NCBI GenBank assembly: GCA_019925105.1
Contig: JAHGAU010000038.1
Span: 310,001-374,000, forward strand
Direction: 5' to 3'
Length of the DNA: 64,000 nucleotides
From: Niebla homalea
Lineage: Eukaryota > Ascomycota > Lecanoromycetes > Lecanorales > Ramalinaceae
The notes beneath the pieces were generated by a model, which worked only from the letters and a program-made list of their open reading frames with translations, ran no database searches and was not told the origin of the DNA. Position numbers and translations under genes: made by a program. Shown here piece by piece: positions 10,667 through 22,194 of the stretch. The stretch's first letter is position 1. Each line of letters starts with the position of its first letter.

Positions 10667-11817
10667 GACCTGAATCAAGACCGCGACAAGCCGGTATAGT
10701 GCTGTCCACCAGCTTTTGCAGTACTGCTTGTCTTGGCCACTAATGTCTCTTGAGCAGCTCATAGTAGTGATACCCGATGACAGCGATCAAGACACTGAGG
10801 GACTTGTATCGTGAATTACGCTCATGACTGGATGGGTTCCTTTCATACTCTGTCCGGCCACTTCTTCCGCGAAACAAGATTTACCGTGTCAAGAGGTCGT
10901 CCCCCACTCGATCACTATTAGTATGCTGACTCAGGGAAGAGCATGACTCGAGTTTGATGGGCTTCTCGAATAGTAAAGCCGATGGATCCGTGGTGCATGT
11001 CTATTGGCCTGCCAAGTATCAGGAGGAATAAGACGCCGATCAATAATTCTTTTGCACTACAACATCCCAATTGTTCACTATACCGACAAATCATTAAGTG
11101 CATTCGAAACCGGCTAGAAGGGAACGCCGACAAAGGGGCTGAAGTAGAAGATAGATGACATCCAGCAGTGGAGGCTGCAAGTCCAGTGGACAGGTTTATG
11201 CATGATGACAATTGGCCTTGAGCCTTCCTTTTTGTGCATGAAAGGGAAAGAGTGGTTAATCGATTTACTGATTGGAAACATTGTCGGAACAATGCATGTT
11301 CATGGCGCAACTTGCCTGTCGACTCGTTCATCCCCGATCTTGAAAGCACCAAGGTCTCTGGACGTTGTTGGCGATTAGACACTGTCCCTCGGCCACGGCT
11401 TCGGCCGGATGGCGAGACGAAAGCTTTCCGGAAGTCCATTTTTCGGGTCGAAAATCGTCGTTGTATTCGTTTCAGCTTGAATTTGGTATTATTTGGCCAT
11501 ATCAAGTCGACTACGCATAGGAAACTGCTCTTGCAATGCCAAGGCATTCGAGAAAAGTTTGTGCATCAGATATCTAGGGTGTTTGACCAAACACTCTTCT
11601 CATTATGCGGGAGAATGATTAGGTATAGTTGTCCACAGCCCCGTGTTGAGCTGCCTCAGAATCAGAGGTATGACAATGTCCACGTTCCCGTTCCGCCTTC
11701 TGCCGTCCGCTCGATAATCAGTTGACCTCAGACCCATCTCAGTCCCACTTGATACCTTCTCATTCCATGATCCTTAGGGCTGCAAAATATTGAAACTAAG
11801 TCCATCTCTACATCTGA
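10667..11817. other. Gap with only ambiguous coding potential
   Basis: Two long overlapping frames on opposite strands compete: minus 10918-11547 (209 codons, ATG start) and plus 11234-11725 (163 codons). Neither has a recognisable domain, signal peptide or clear splice partner. One may be real, but the sequence alone does not decide. Confidence 0.3.
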
Positions 11818-12299
11818 ATGGACATGGTGCCTTCTAGCGCAGACGGGAACGTCAAGGCCTCGACAGTGTCCCAGGAGCAACCTCAGCTTGACCAACCCAA
11901 ATCCGTACAGCAAAGCTCAAACACCCCACCACCATCGATGAAGTCTTTGGTGTATGACTGCGAGCTTCAAGCGGTGCGAGTGGAATGCGAAAAGGACATC
12001 GGTCAGTGACTATGCAAAGTGGTCTGTAGATGCAAAACCACTAATCTCTAACTCCGAGGAGGTCAGACAAGAGAGTCTGCCAACAAGTTACTCTCCCACC
12101 AAACCAGAAACACGTCAATCTCTACGTCGATCCGGAAACGGGGACGAAGGCAACGGCGGAGCCGACTGGAAAGAATGGGGAGGTCAATGTGCTACTCACC
12201 ACGCTGTATCTCGATCGCTTGAGCAAGACGCATCAGGTGCAGCGGTTATTTGGTCGATTGCAGCTGTCTTTTGTGTATGTGGCAATGGCAGCAGTGTGA
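11818..12299 (+). CDS. Small two-exon gene, paralogue B (orphan family)
   Basis: CDS join(11818..12001, 12067..12299), 138 aa. A second in-frame ATG at 11824 aligns with the start of paralogue A (MVPSSADG versus MAPSSEHS) and may be the true start. The 65-nt intron begins GTCAGT and sits at the same position and phase as in paralogue A. The core is SLVYDCELQAVRVECEKDI, then LPPNQKHVNLYVDPETGTK, then VLLTTLYLDRLSKTHQVQRL and FGRLQLSFVYVAMAAV-stop. The N-terminal 40 residues are Ser/Gln/Pro-rich and probably disordered. Function unknown. The conserved YLDRLSKxHQVQRLF block is the best query for finding relatives. Confidence 0.68.
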
Positions 12300-12661
12300 T
12301 TATGAGTGCCACGCTGCAAGTCTACACCAGAAGGGTGCGGGCTGCGGTACGGGCATTCGGGAGCAGGGTTTGACTTGGGGGTAGTCCATCAGGGTGTACA
12401 GTTCACTTGTACGCAGAAAGAAGTGAAGATGCACGCCAGTCTTTTCAGACAAGAGAGAAGACATCAGTTGCTATTATTGAATCTAGTCTCTTCCTTCATT
12501 ACTCCAGCTCCTCTCCTACCACACTATTTCATGTGACCTTTATTTCCGCCCCCCCCCCTCCCACTTCACAACCTGTTGCCCTACACAAGATTGCCTCCAC
12601 AAGTCTACCCACTCATCGCTATCCTCTCAAAGCTCAACAACATCCTCCTGACCGCCCCCTG
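12300..12661. other. Intergenic
   Basis: This segment lies between convergent gene ends. It contains C-rich tracts (12548-12562) and pyrimidine-rich sequence typical of 3' flanks. No gene seen. Confidence 0.4.
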
Positions 12662-13072
12662 TTACACCACCCCCAGATCCCCTCCCCGCTGTTGCCCTTC
12701 AAACCTCGACCACTCACCACCACCACCACCTTGCTCGAAATCCGCCATCGTGAATGTCACCCCCACCCCGTTTCCATTCCCCTTCCTCGCCATCTTGGAA
12801 GAACGTCGTCCACCACCCCTACCACCCTCAACAAGCCCCCTATCCCCACTGCTGCTGCCCCGCAACTCCACATCATCGCCCCATTGCTCAGCCGCATTGC
12901 CCTTTGGTGATGATGATGATGGTGGTGGGTGGCGGAACAGGGGTGCTTTCTGCCTGGATCTGGAGTTTAGTGATGGGAGGGTGATGTGGAGGTATCGGCA
13001 TGTTAGGAGGAGGGCGGAGAAGATGAAGATTAGGATGAGGAGGATGAGGAGGGTGAGGGTGAGGGGGTCCAT
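12662..13072 (-). CDS. Small single-pass membrane protein, unknown
   Basis: Single exon, 136 aa, starting at the first in-frame ATG (13072). The upstream continuation of the frame is proline-rich and has no ATG. The protein begins MDPLTLTLLILLILIFIFSA: one strongly hydrophobic span (residues ~4-29) ending LLLTCRY. Next come a basic/Ser/Pro stretch and a Gly/Arg/Ser-rich tail containing GRGGGRRSSK and FTMADFEQGGGGGEW. The likely topology is a short N-terminal anchor with a disordered tail. The opposite strand is also open because of codon bias in this low-complexity DNA. Its neighbour at 13709-13879 is another tiny anchored protein on the same strand. Confidence 0.5.
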   Translation of the reverse strand: MDPLTLTLLILLILIFIFSALLLTCRYLHITLPSLNSRSRQKAPLFRHPPPSSSSPKGNAAEQWGDDVELRGSSSGDRGLVEGGRGGGRRSSKMARKGNGNGVGVTFTMADFEQGGGGGEWSRFEGQQRGGDLGVV

Positions 13073-13708
13073 GCTTTCGAATGATGGGAAGTGGGTGTGG
13101 GTTTCTGGAAGGGGGGAAAATGAGTATGGGGATGGGGGAGAGCGTGCAGTTGAGGGGGTTCGGGGTAAATGAGCTAGAGGTTGGGGTATGTGGGAGGGAA
13201 AGTTCGTAGGTGGAGGTATGTATGTAGAGGAGATAGGCACGATACAAGCGCATTGTTCATCTACGAGGACAATGAGGATTGTGGAACAATGCACAAAAAG
13301 CGGAGAGAGGTGTCAGTTAGCGTAGATGCGATCTCCTACGAAGAAGGGCCTTTTGTTCTTGATCGAATGAAGGGTTTTGCCCAATCTGGATTAATGTGTC
13401 CGAAGACGTAAGGGATCCGCGTGATGGCGGAAGACAATCACCATTCTTTTCCCCAGGGATTGAAACAAGTAGGCAATGTATAAGCCGTCAAAATCACCAT
13501 CCATGCGTATTAGTCATAGCAGCCCACCCGCACTTCCTCCATCTGTGATTTCCTACGCTCATGTCGCGCACCGACCCAAAAGCTCTGCACACTCAGGTCG
13601 CTCGTAGTAGTCTCATGGCGCAAGCCAAGCCCTGATCCCGATCAAGCTTATCGCCATGGGTCTCATTGCAAACATTGTAACCCCCTTTCTCTCCGCCCGC
13701 ACTCTTTC
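13073..13708. other. Intergenic
   Basis: This is the presumed 5' flank of the small membrane-protein gene and the 3' flank of the next one. It includes G-rich runs on the plus strand (13105-13170). No gene was supported. Confidence 0.4.
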
Positions 13709-13879
13709 CTAAACGGCCGACTCGGCCTCCGCCGCTTTTGCAGCTGCCTTTTGTGCCTTCTGGATGACGACCTGCTCTCTGATGACCCGCTGACAGAATT
13801 TGCCGAGGAGTTCGTAGAAGATGATGGCGCCGATGAGGAGGCAGATGAGGACAACGACGATGACGACGGCTTTGTTCAT
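13709..13879 (-). CDS. 56-aa single-pass membrane protein (smORF)
   Basis: ATG at 13879, TAG at 13711-13709, 56 residues, no intron. The sequence starts MNKAVVIVVVLICLLIGAII, one ideal transmembrane helix. It continues FYELLGKFCQRVIREQVVIQ and an alanine/lysine-rich amphipathic helix (KAQKAAAKAAEAE). Positive charges after the helix suggest the C-terminus is cytosolic or matrix-facing. It is below usual gene-caller cut-offs, and an overlapping longer frame in another phase (13593-14036) would mask it. That longer frame is histidine/arginine-rich and lacks domain character. No homologue can be named. Confidence 0.5.
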   Translation of the reverse strand: MNKAVVIVVVLICLLIGAIIFYELLGKFCQRVIREQVVIQKAQKAAAKAAEAESAV

Positions 13880-14234
13880 TGTTAAAAAAGTGGGGAGGGG
13901 TGCTGAGGTGTGGCGGAGTGATTGGGATCTGCGAGACTGGATCGTGTGTAACGACGTGTGTTGCGCGACGGATGTTTTTGAGAGATTGCGGGGATGCGAG
14001 AATGTGGATAGAAGGATGCGAGTAGCTCACTACCAATTTGACTCCTGCTAAGTGGTGATTGCGTCTGGGTATGAAGGCCGAGCTTTGTTTACGGGATGGC
14101 CCATGTCATCATGAGACCGTGATGGTATGACAGGCGTTGTTACAGTGTCACTAGGGCAGATGGACGTGTCGGAATACAGCACATTTCATTTTCGTCCCAC
14201 CTCAGTCAATGCGAACACAGGTGTTTTTAGACTT
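13880..14234. other. Intergenic
   Basis: It separates the small membrane-protein gene's 5' end from the TRM732 stop codon. No ORF or RNA gene is recognisable. Confidence 0.4.
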
Positions 14235-17200
14235 TCATTCCGAAGAGTTTGGCTGATCAGAGCCACTTTCATCAAGAACTTCCCCAGGTGTTAGGCTGTC
14301 CAACTCTTCAAGCAAGTCATCAAGCTTACTGAGAAGCAGCTCATGAAGCCTTGCCTCTCTGGCCGACAGTCTATAATTCTGCAGCCAAGTCCCGACTTTA
14401 GGTGCATCAAGTCGAAGAATAGCACGGACAGCATTCTCACCTACCAACCCTGGTAGCTTCTGGTTGATGACTTTGTCTTTGATACCCTGACTCGTCAACT
14501 TCAGTAGACAAACGATGGCGAAGATAACGCCAAACGCCTCAGGTCCTGATGCGTAACCTAATGAATTATCTTTCCCTGTCTCTGCATCTACTTCAGTAAT
14601 TTTCTTGAATTCGTTCATGGCCCTCAAAAACATCCATAAAGCTACGTCCCATGTCTTCCCCGTCTGATCTCTGGAGCGGCTTTCGTCGCAAAGAGGTAAT
14701 AACAGACTAGTAGCGGCCTTTGTCCACATGTCAGCCTCTCTGACGGGATCCAGATAAAGATTGGGGTTTTCCTCCTCAAAGATTGGCTGCGACCGGCCAG
14801 ATCGAAACGTGCGAAGCCTATCCAAATATAGAGAATACTGAAAACCCCTGATACCGTTCCTGTACCAGACAAAGTCGATGCGCTCCCGGGTTGCTGGCGC
14901 TGCAACTCTTCCCCGAATATCAACTTTTGACAGCTGACCCGTCATTCTCACAATGGTTTCGGCCCAGAAACAGTCAGATTGATTGTATGAACCCACAAGA
15001 TAGTTGAGTAGCCGGCCCTTCGTGGCAGGAGGTGAAACGATCGATGGCTTTTTGGTACCACCTTCCTGTTGAGAAGACCTGTGCAACATTCTACAGGTAA
15101 GCTCCGCTGCCTGCTTCCTGACTTCGTCATCATCATCGACAAGCAGATCACAGAGTAGGAGCCAAATATGCAGAAACTCGAGTGTGTCTTGCAACCTGCC
15201 GCCGGCATCTGAAAAGCTTTTCGTGAACCGTTTGATCGACGACACAGCAGTAATTCTAGTCTCAGGATCTTGTGCGGCTTTCCTGGTTCCAGTCTCGAAT
15301 AGCGTATCGGTGCAAGCCAGCACCAGACTCCTCGTCCACATGGTCATTATGTTCAGAACGCGGGAATTTTCAGGGTCTTGAGCGAATCGCGCTCCCAAGA
15401 CTTCACCCTGCCGACAAAGATCTTCTTCACCCGACAGTGGATTGATGGGTAAGTTCGGGAGAAGGAGCTCTAGTGGGGCTGCAGGATTAGCCTGGACGAT
15501 GTCTTGTCTAGCGTAATTGAGCAAAGCTTGCAGGCGATTCAAGCTTTGAACGAGGAGCGCCTGGCTAGCAAGAACGGGGACGGTGTTGTTTGCTTCCAAA
15601 AGCTGGTCAAAGAAAGGACCACATCGAGTCACAAACTTTTCACCACTTTTACCTAAAATGCTTCTTGGTTGGGTCGATCCATTCGGAATCGGCGCCTCAC
15701 TGATACGCTGCTGGACACATTCAAACAAATCAGCCACGAGATCCAGGAAGGACGCGGCGGTTATCGGGCATTCATTGCTGACAACATGTGTTTCCAAATA
15801 TTGGTCAAACAGCAGAAAGAGAGCATCGGCTGGAGAAAGCTTCACATCAGCATGAATTTTTTAGAATCGTCAATGACGGGCTTACTTGTCGAATGGGCGT
15901 GGAGTGCGCTTTTGTTTTGGAGCAGTAGTGACCTCAGATACAGTAATCTTCCATGCAGAGCATTTTGACTGTTCCAACCGCTAGAGAGTAGCCTTCTCAC
16001 TTCCTCGACCACATCCTTACTCGCTGCACCTGTACTCAAGGCCCTTGCTGCTTTCTCTCTGATAGGCCACACTGGGCCTTCGAGATGACGTAGTATAGCC
16101 CGCTCGATCGGCTCCCTAAGCGAGACCTGAAAGCCAAATCTCTCTACAATCTCAAGACCTGGAAAGACCTTTTGAGCGTGAAGGCTTCGGCTTCCGCTCC
16201 CGCCTCTAATGTCGGCAGCATGAGATGAAGTTGGACTCAGGAGGCCTAATGTAAGCTGAGGTAGATGTGGGTACTTTTCGTAAACCGATTTGGAAAATCT
16301 GCGATGAGAGCTTGATACGCGTGTTGATGAGATGTCTGTGCCTCCATTGATACGATTGAGTAGAGCTTTCATGAGCATCAGACCGCAATTGCGTACAGCC
16401 CAGCTGTAGTACAATTAGTAAAGACGATTCGACGGCAGGGCCGACTTACACTGGATTGTGAAGGCATTGTGCAGCCAGCCCAAGACAGTCCGAAATATGA
16501 GGCTCACTGCTGAAAGCGAAGCGAGCATCTGTAAATATGTCCTTCAGGCAATTGAGAGCATGTACTTGAGGCAGCTGCAAGAGATCATTAGCATCGGTGC
16601 CTTCAAAAGGAGTGTCAGCAATAGCCTGCAAGTCTAGCAGCACTTCATCAAAGAAATGTCCATTTGGAAACGCAGAAAGTAGACCAGTGACCATGGCCGG
16701 CAGACCTGCAGATCTCCTCGTAAGAGCATCAGCCTTTTGATAAATGCAAGCCAGTATTTTCTGCTCCCTGTTAGTGCTTACCCTTAGTCTGATAAGTTCA
16801 AGAGCTTACCTGATAAAAGGGAAAAAGAAGACTCTCAAATCCAGGCAGTCGTCGACATGTAACACACCAGGCAGCGAACGTTTGGCTCACTGTTGAAAAT
16901 GCCCCTCGATGGCGAAGCTCAGCCAATTGCTCAAATGCTAGTGCGCCGATACTGTGGTAATCATCGCGAATCGAGCCTACTTCGTGCAAATAATGAGCGT
17001 TCGATTGGATATTGGAGATCGTTGCAGACATCAACAGGCTTCCAAAGTTAGTGCGCAAGCCTCATCGTGTCTTGACTGTCTTCCGTATCTTACCTTGACT
17101 CCTTCAGGGCTCGCCAGCAAGACGAAAGCTTCGCTTGGTCTCCATAAGCTGTATCGCTACTACTACTGGCAGGGAAAACCTGACCTTCTGGCGCATCGAT

Positions 17201-19418
17201 ACAAAGGATAGGACGAACTGTAGTCCAAACTTGATGCCACAATGGCAGTAGATCCCGTGCAAAGGTAAATGTAGACAGAGATGCATTTTGACCATGTGGT
17301 AATGATGTTTGAGGACGGGCTATAATGTACCTACGATATCAGCTTTAGCAGCGATTAACTCGTGGAGTAGTCTTGCATGTACCTTAGAGCTATCAGATGC
17401 CCATGCAAGGGCCTTGTCCCTACAGCATGATTGAGGTCCTCGGCCTCTTCATCAAGATCCTTCTGCAGGTCATATACTAGATCATGATACATTGTCATTT
17501 GATCATAAAGATTGCTGGAATATTGTCGTGAACTGAAGGCTAGGTTTAGGATCCTCCCCAGGCCATCAGCATGGTCTGCTCTTGAAGTTTGATGGAATAA
17601 ATCTCTGGCTCTTGTCACGCAATCCAAGATTTGATCAATGATTGTCAAAGTAGCATCTTCTCTGTCACGAGCTTTTGAGCCGACCGAGACTGTTTTCGAG
17701 CGCATCTGGAATTCGGATTCCACGAAATGCCCCAGTATCTCGGCGGCGATTTGGCGCACATCGTCAAAAGCGTTGAACAGTAGATCAAGAAGAACGCGAG
17801 AAAGCTGCCTGAAAAGCCTCCTGTACCGCTCATAATTAGGAGTGGTCAGACGCAGTATTTTGTTCACATGTGTGTCTCTTCCAAAGGATTGAATGAAGCC
17901 TAGTATTAGGTTCAGCGCAGTGATGTGCGTTTGATATGGGGCCGTGGGTCGCAATTCTTGGACTAAGACGCACATGTACCACTGTAGAAACTCGGCAGCA
18001 TTTGATGGCTCATACTCAGTAGCTTTGCCGGCAAGTGCAGGTACTGCCATCCTGATTGTGTTGGAGAACTTCTTCATCACCGCTATAAATTCATTGCGCG
18101 ACTTCGAGCTTGTTTCGAGAAGAAAATACGGAATGCATTCCTTGAGACGAACAACGATTGTGTCCTCGAAAGCTTCAGCTGGCTTGACTAGGGAGACTAG
18201 TGTCGTGATGGCGTTGATTCTGATAGAAGGAGATGCATGATCCAGCAAACTCAGACTAAGGGACATTGGATCTATCACATCCGCTGGGGAGTTTGCTTTA
18301 GAAGGACCTGCAATCTTTAGAGCTTGCTAAATACGAGCAAGGGTCCAATGCTTACTTAGTGTTTTCAGCTTAGCGTGGCCCATTCTTGAAGCAGTGCGAC
18401 ATGCAAGAAGACATAGCAAGACGTCAGTCATATCGTCAGACTCACATGGCAGATCATTCTTCGTGAAGGGAGACATTGAATGAATGAAATCTCCAAGCTC
18501 TTCTTCATTGTGAGCCAAAAGAGTAGGCAGAATATGCTCTTCAAGGCTGGAAAAGCTTTCGGGCTGAATCCTCATAAAACGTCTGACTGATCCTATCCAA
18601 AGTGATGGCGCCTTTACTGTTTGACGTATCTTATCTTGGCTGTCTATTTTCCTCGATGCCTTGACTGAATTGAAATAGATAAGCAAGAAGTGGCTAATTG
18701 CCGGTGCGCAATCCGGATACTGTACCCATTCCAGGACTTTGACTGCGAAGGATTGGACAATATCCCCATCATCGATATTTGAACGCTCTCGGCCAGATCC
18801 AGCAAGCAGAGGCAAGGCTCTATCCAGGAGAAGGGCAGCATCTACAATCTGCTTACTCAAAAGATGTTCCAGTAGCTGGATGGCAGACTTGATAGCAACA
18901 ATGAGCTCCGACTCGCAGACTGCTTGAACACACAATTCTACAGCTTCCCCTACGACATGTGATCGGTGTTCTTTAGTCGGTAGCCTATTGATTAAGAGAC
19001 CTAAGGTTATGAGCAGCCGCCTCAGAGGTTTTGGCTTGTGATTTTCGGCTCTGAAGAGGTAGATTCTCAGAATCCGCCTTAATATTTCCTCATTTAAAAC
19101 GATAGCTCTCACGCTGCCGTCCGATACGATGCTGCAGCGATCGAGGAAGCCAGACAAAGCACCAAGCGCTCCCGCACCATGGGAGATCGTCAGGATGGTA
19201 GAATCTGCGGTGAACAAGAGTCTTTCAAGGAGCTTTTGGAGAGAACGGATAGACCCATCTTTTGCTTCATCTTCGTGCGCGGGCTTCTTGGATATGGGTA
19301 AAAGGGTGGACAAAGATTTGCTGACTCCACGCAATTCGCTTTCTGATAGAATTGTCAAGCCGCCGTTATGGTCGGCATGCTCCCCTGTATACACATCACT
19401 TACAGCAAAAGCAGCCAT
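14235..19418 (-). CDS. TRM732: Trm732/THADA family protein (tRNA 2'-O-methyltransferase partner)
   Basis: Seven exons on the minus strand (19418-18356, 18307-17383, 17330-17094, 17038-16810, 16760-16450, 16403-15886, 15829-14235) sum to 4878 nt, 1625 aa. Introns are 46-56 nt. The protein is an all-helical HEAT/ARM-type solenoid. The diagnostic DUF2428 core spans the short exons: TRRSAGLPAMVTGLLSAFP, then VWAVRNCGLMLMKALLNRI. Earlier, CWRALKESSLLMSATIS also fits the family. In yeast, Trm732 binds Trm7 and directs ribose methylation at position 32 of selected tRNAs in the cytosol. Size agrees with the family (~1400-1700 aa). An in-frame TGA lies just upstream of the chosen ATG, and the start could move if an unseen 5' intron exists. 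Divergent from TIM23. Confidence 0.9.
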
Positions 19419-19755
19419 TGCATTGAGATTGAACACTCAACGAATGCGTTTGCGCGCATTCTTACTAACTTGGCTATCGGATTTCCACCTCCAGAAACTG
19501 TCGTGAAGCGTTCGATGAGAATTGAGATTACAGCTCTTGCTGATTGATAGATGGATAGATTGATTTGATCAGAATATTACAGCTCTGGCCTATTCCGTGT
19601 TTCTGGATGAATAGCGAAAGGGGAAGGTTTGCCGACCAAATAACGATTCCGACATTTTCTTCTTCCACCACCACTTTCGCCGCCTGCATTCCCCCAAACC
19701 TGCGCACAGCCTCTCACACCCTCCTCAGCACCTCTACGAGAACCACACTTCCATC
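19419..19755. promoter_or_regulatory. Bidirectional promoter between TRM732 and TIM23
   Basis: This 337-bp segment separates two divergent start codons, so both promoters must lie in it. The TIM23-proximal half is pyrimidine-rich (ttcttcttccaccaccactt), as is common upstream of fungal starts. No specific factor site is claimed. Confidence 0.5.
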
Positions 19756-20503
19756 ATGTCTCTCTGGGGCACCCTCACCGGCACCAAGAAGCCCCCGCCC
19801 TCGTCTTCCCCTACCTCCACCTCCCATGACAGAGAACCCCCCCCAACCCCAACCTCCACCTTCGACCCCACAAGCGCCCAGGACGTCTCCTCCTTCCTCA
19901 ACACCCCGCTCTCCGACCCGTCCCAGCTGCACCCTCTCGCGGGGCTCAACCAACAACACCTCGACTACCTCTCCCTCGAAGAATCCCAGCTGTCCGACCT
20001 CCCGGGCTCGCAGTCCGCGCTCCCGTCGCGCGGCTGGTCCGACGATCTGTGCTACGGCACGGGCATCACGTACTTGTCGGCGCTGACTCTGGGGGGCACG
20101 TGGGGACTGATGGAGGGGTTGCGGCGGAGTCCCGCCGACGCGAGCCCGCGGTTGAAATTGAACAGTGTGCTGAACAGCGTGACGAGACGGGGACCGTTTC
20201 TGGGGAACAGCGCGGGTGTGATTGCGATGGTGTATAATGGAGTCAACAGCACGATCGGGTACTACCGGGGCAGGCATGACAGTGCGAATAGTGTGGTGGC
20301 GGGGGCGATCAGTGGGATGTTGTTCAAGAGCACGAGGGGTGTGAGGCCGATGCTGATTAGTGGAGGACTGGTGGCAGGGGCGGCTGGGGGTTGGGCGGTA
20401 AGTTCGAATTCTGTGAGCTTGGTCTCAGGTTTTTGAATGCTGATCTTGTGGGGATATCTAGCTGATGAGGAAAACGCTCTTCGCATCATCGCAAAAGGAT
20501 TGA
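19756..20503 (+). CDS. TIM23: Mitochondrial inner-membrane translocase subunit Tim23
   Basis: CDS join(19756..20397, 20462..20503), 227 aa. Intron 1 (64 nt) starts GTAAGT; ignoring it gives a false C-terminus, whereas splicing gives GGWALMRKTLFASSQKD. Residues ~1-95 are soluble and Pro/Ser-rich (the intermembrane-space receptor part). The C-terminal half holds the four-span Tim17/22/23 domain, with glycine-rich segments such as TLGGTWGLMEG, FLGNSAGVIAMVYNG, VVAGAISGML and LISGGLVAGAAGGWA. Tim23 forms the presequence translocase channel/core with Tim17. Length is normal. There is no cleavable presequence, as expected. Confidence 0.92.
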
Positions 20504-21117
20504 TCGTCAACGAGCTACGATGCGCGAAAATTACATCTTCTCAACCTGTATTATCTAGAGGCTAGGAAGAGCTTGCAGCTTTCTGATCTTGGGACAGGGA
20601 GGGTTCAGGTTCAGGATCTACCAACTTCTCTCCGGGTGTGCTCTTTGTGGGCGAGGCATTGCAAGGCGTAGGCATTTTGAACTCCACAACGGACGTTATT
20701 GCATTGTATCATTGACTTCGGTTCGCATAAATGGCTTGTCATAGGCTCCATCCATGGGCTTCAACCTTGCTTACGTTACTTTTCAACGAGAGGGTGTGGC
20801 TTCGGTATGGCGTGTCCAACTCAACCCTTAGTCATTGTTTACTGTTGTCTTTTTTAAAAAAAGCGTGCTTGATATTTTGCCAACTTACATCATATCCAAA
20901 CGTGCCTCTTCCATACGCGCAGTATCACTTCATGTCTGTCATTCTCGGTGGCTTTATTTCTATTCTATCCTCAGGCATAGACTTGACCTGTGTCTGCTTC
21001 TGAAAGCATTCAACCCAATGCAGCACGGAAAGTGATACAGAGCTTCTCGTGTTGGAGGACTGCCTGCCGCTCAATTTGCAAGAGTTCATCAAAGTGGACA
21101 AACCATTCAAGGAAAGC
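20504..21117. other. Gap 5' of the AT-hook gene
   Basis: It may contain a 5' exon of the AT-hook gene. A 90-codon plus-strand frame at 20731-21003 is leucine/cysteine-rich without a domain. A good acceptor (tgtctgcttctgaaag) ends at ~21006, in frame with the downstream gene. Confidence 0.4.
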
Positions 21118-22194
21118 ATGTTTACTTTGCAGCAGGAAGCAGTGGTAAAGGCCAAGCCTGGAGATCAGTGTTTGGAGACAAAGGGGAAGGAGAAATGCGA
21201 TCACAATCCTGAGGCGGAAGAGAAGAATCAGCGCAAGGTGCTGGCTAGAAAGTCGCTCTTGGAGGATCCATCTATGCGAGCAGAGAGCAACAGGCGGACT
21301 TCGGTTTTGGAGTGGTCCAGGCGAGCCGCAAAAAGCAAGTGGATTGGAAGAGAGTGTGAGGGTACTGAGACTGATGAAAGTATCTCCGACACTCCTTGGA
21401 TCTCCTGGCCTCAGATAGAGAGCAGATACGAAGATGGCGACATGCAACCTTGGCTTTCTGAGGCCGTTGTCCCTAAGGCAATGCCAAAAGGGGCTTGTGT
21501 CGCAGCCCCAAACCCTTCCAAACCATTCGAAGCTGATGGGCCAAAGAGGGGAAGGGGTCGTCCCAGGAAGTATGCTGTGGATGATCCTCGTTCAAGCCTT
21601 TTTCGGGCCAATCGTCGCAAGAATAAATTGCGCCAAAGCAAAAAGCCCCTGGAGTTCACTATCCACGACGACCATGAAGGGAGAGAAGATACCGCGCGGT
21701 CTTCTGACTCTAACACAACCCAGCTTCCTCTGACTCCTTCTTATAGCCCTCCATCGCTAGAGGGTGGGAGTAAGACTAGAAGTTCCCCTTTCGCAGCGAG
21801 CGGTATCCGCGGCGGCGATCCACGGGGCCGCAGAGGTCTAGGGAGTCAGGTGTCTCGTCGCCAACCCAAGGTCCACTTTGACGCATCTAGTGAAGACGTT
21901 GAAACCGATAGCCAGAGCGGGGGATCTTCCAGCGTCAGCCCTCCTCCCCCTGGAGGTGGGGGCAAAAGCGTACGCCGTTCGAGCTTTGAAGCGTTGTTTT
22001 ACCCGGGCATGTGTCCTAATGAGAACGAAATCCGGGATGAGTTAGCTTCTTCCCACAGCCCCAGCCTTCCGCTCTCTGAAGAGGGAGAGATAAGAGTACG
22101 TTCCCCCAGCCCACCGACAAATCCTTGGATGGAGACACTGAAGTGGCGACATCTCTATTATGGAGGTGAGTATCTGGTGGACCATACGCGTTAG
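21118..22194 (+). CDS. AT-hook-containing, disordered nuclear protein
   Basis: The frame is open from 21004 to 22194; the first in-frame ATG is 21118 (358 aa). The only clear motif is an AT-hook with flanks, GPKRGRGRPRKY, followed by a basic segment (RANRRKNKLRQSKKP). That suggests binding to the minor groove of A/T-rich DNA. The rest is Ser/Pro/Gly-rich and probably disordered (SVSPPPPGGGGKSVRRSSFE). The frame may extend upstream through an acceptor at ~21006. Near the 3' end a GTGAGT at 22166 and a CACAG at 22206-22210 define a possible intron. It would replace the last ten residues by ECAGKASEDIRRHLQYE... ending at 22302. Function beyond DNA binding is unknown. Confidence 0.6.
   Translation: MFTLQQEAVVKAKPGDQCLETKGKEKCDHNPEAEEKNQRKVLARKSLLEDPSMRAESNRRTSVLEWSRRAAKSKWIGRECEGTETDESISDTPWISWPQIESRYEDGDMQPWLSEAVVPKAMPKGACVAAPNPSKPFEADGPKRGRGRPRKYAVDDPRSSLFRANRRKNKLRQSKKPLEFTIHDDHEGREDTARSSDSNTTQLPLTPSYSPPSLEGGSKTRSSPFAASGIRGGDPRGRRGLGSQVSRRQPKVHFDASSEDVETDSQSGGSSSVSPPPPGGGGKSVRRSSFEALFYPGMCPNENEIRDELASSHSPSLPLSEEGEIRVRSPSPPTNPWMETLKWRHLYYGGEYLVDHTR

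Noticed and set aside
10918..11725. Opposing long ORFs (minus 10918-11547, plus 11234-11725)
   Set aside because: They overlap on opposite strands, neither has a motif or splice partner, and at most one can be real.
12407..13172. Plus-strand Pro/Ser/Thr-rich ORFs
   Set aside because: Low-complexity shadows antisense to the 12662-13072 membrane-protein frame.
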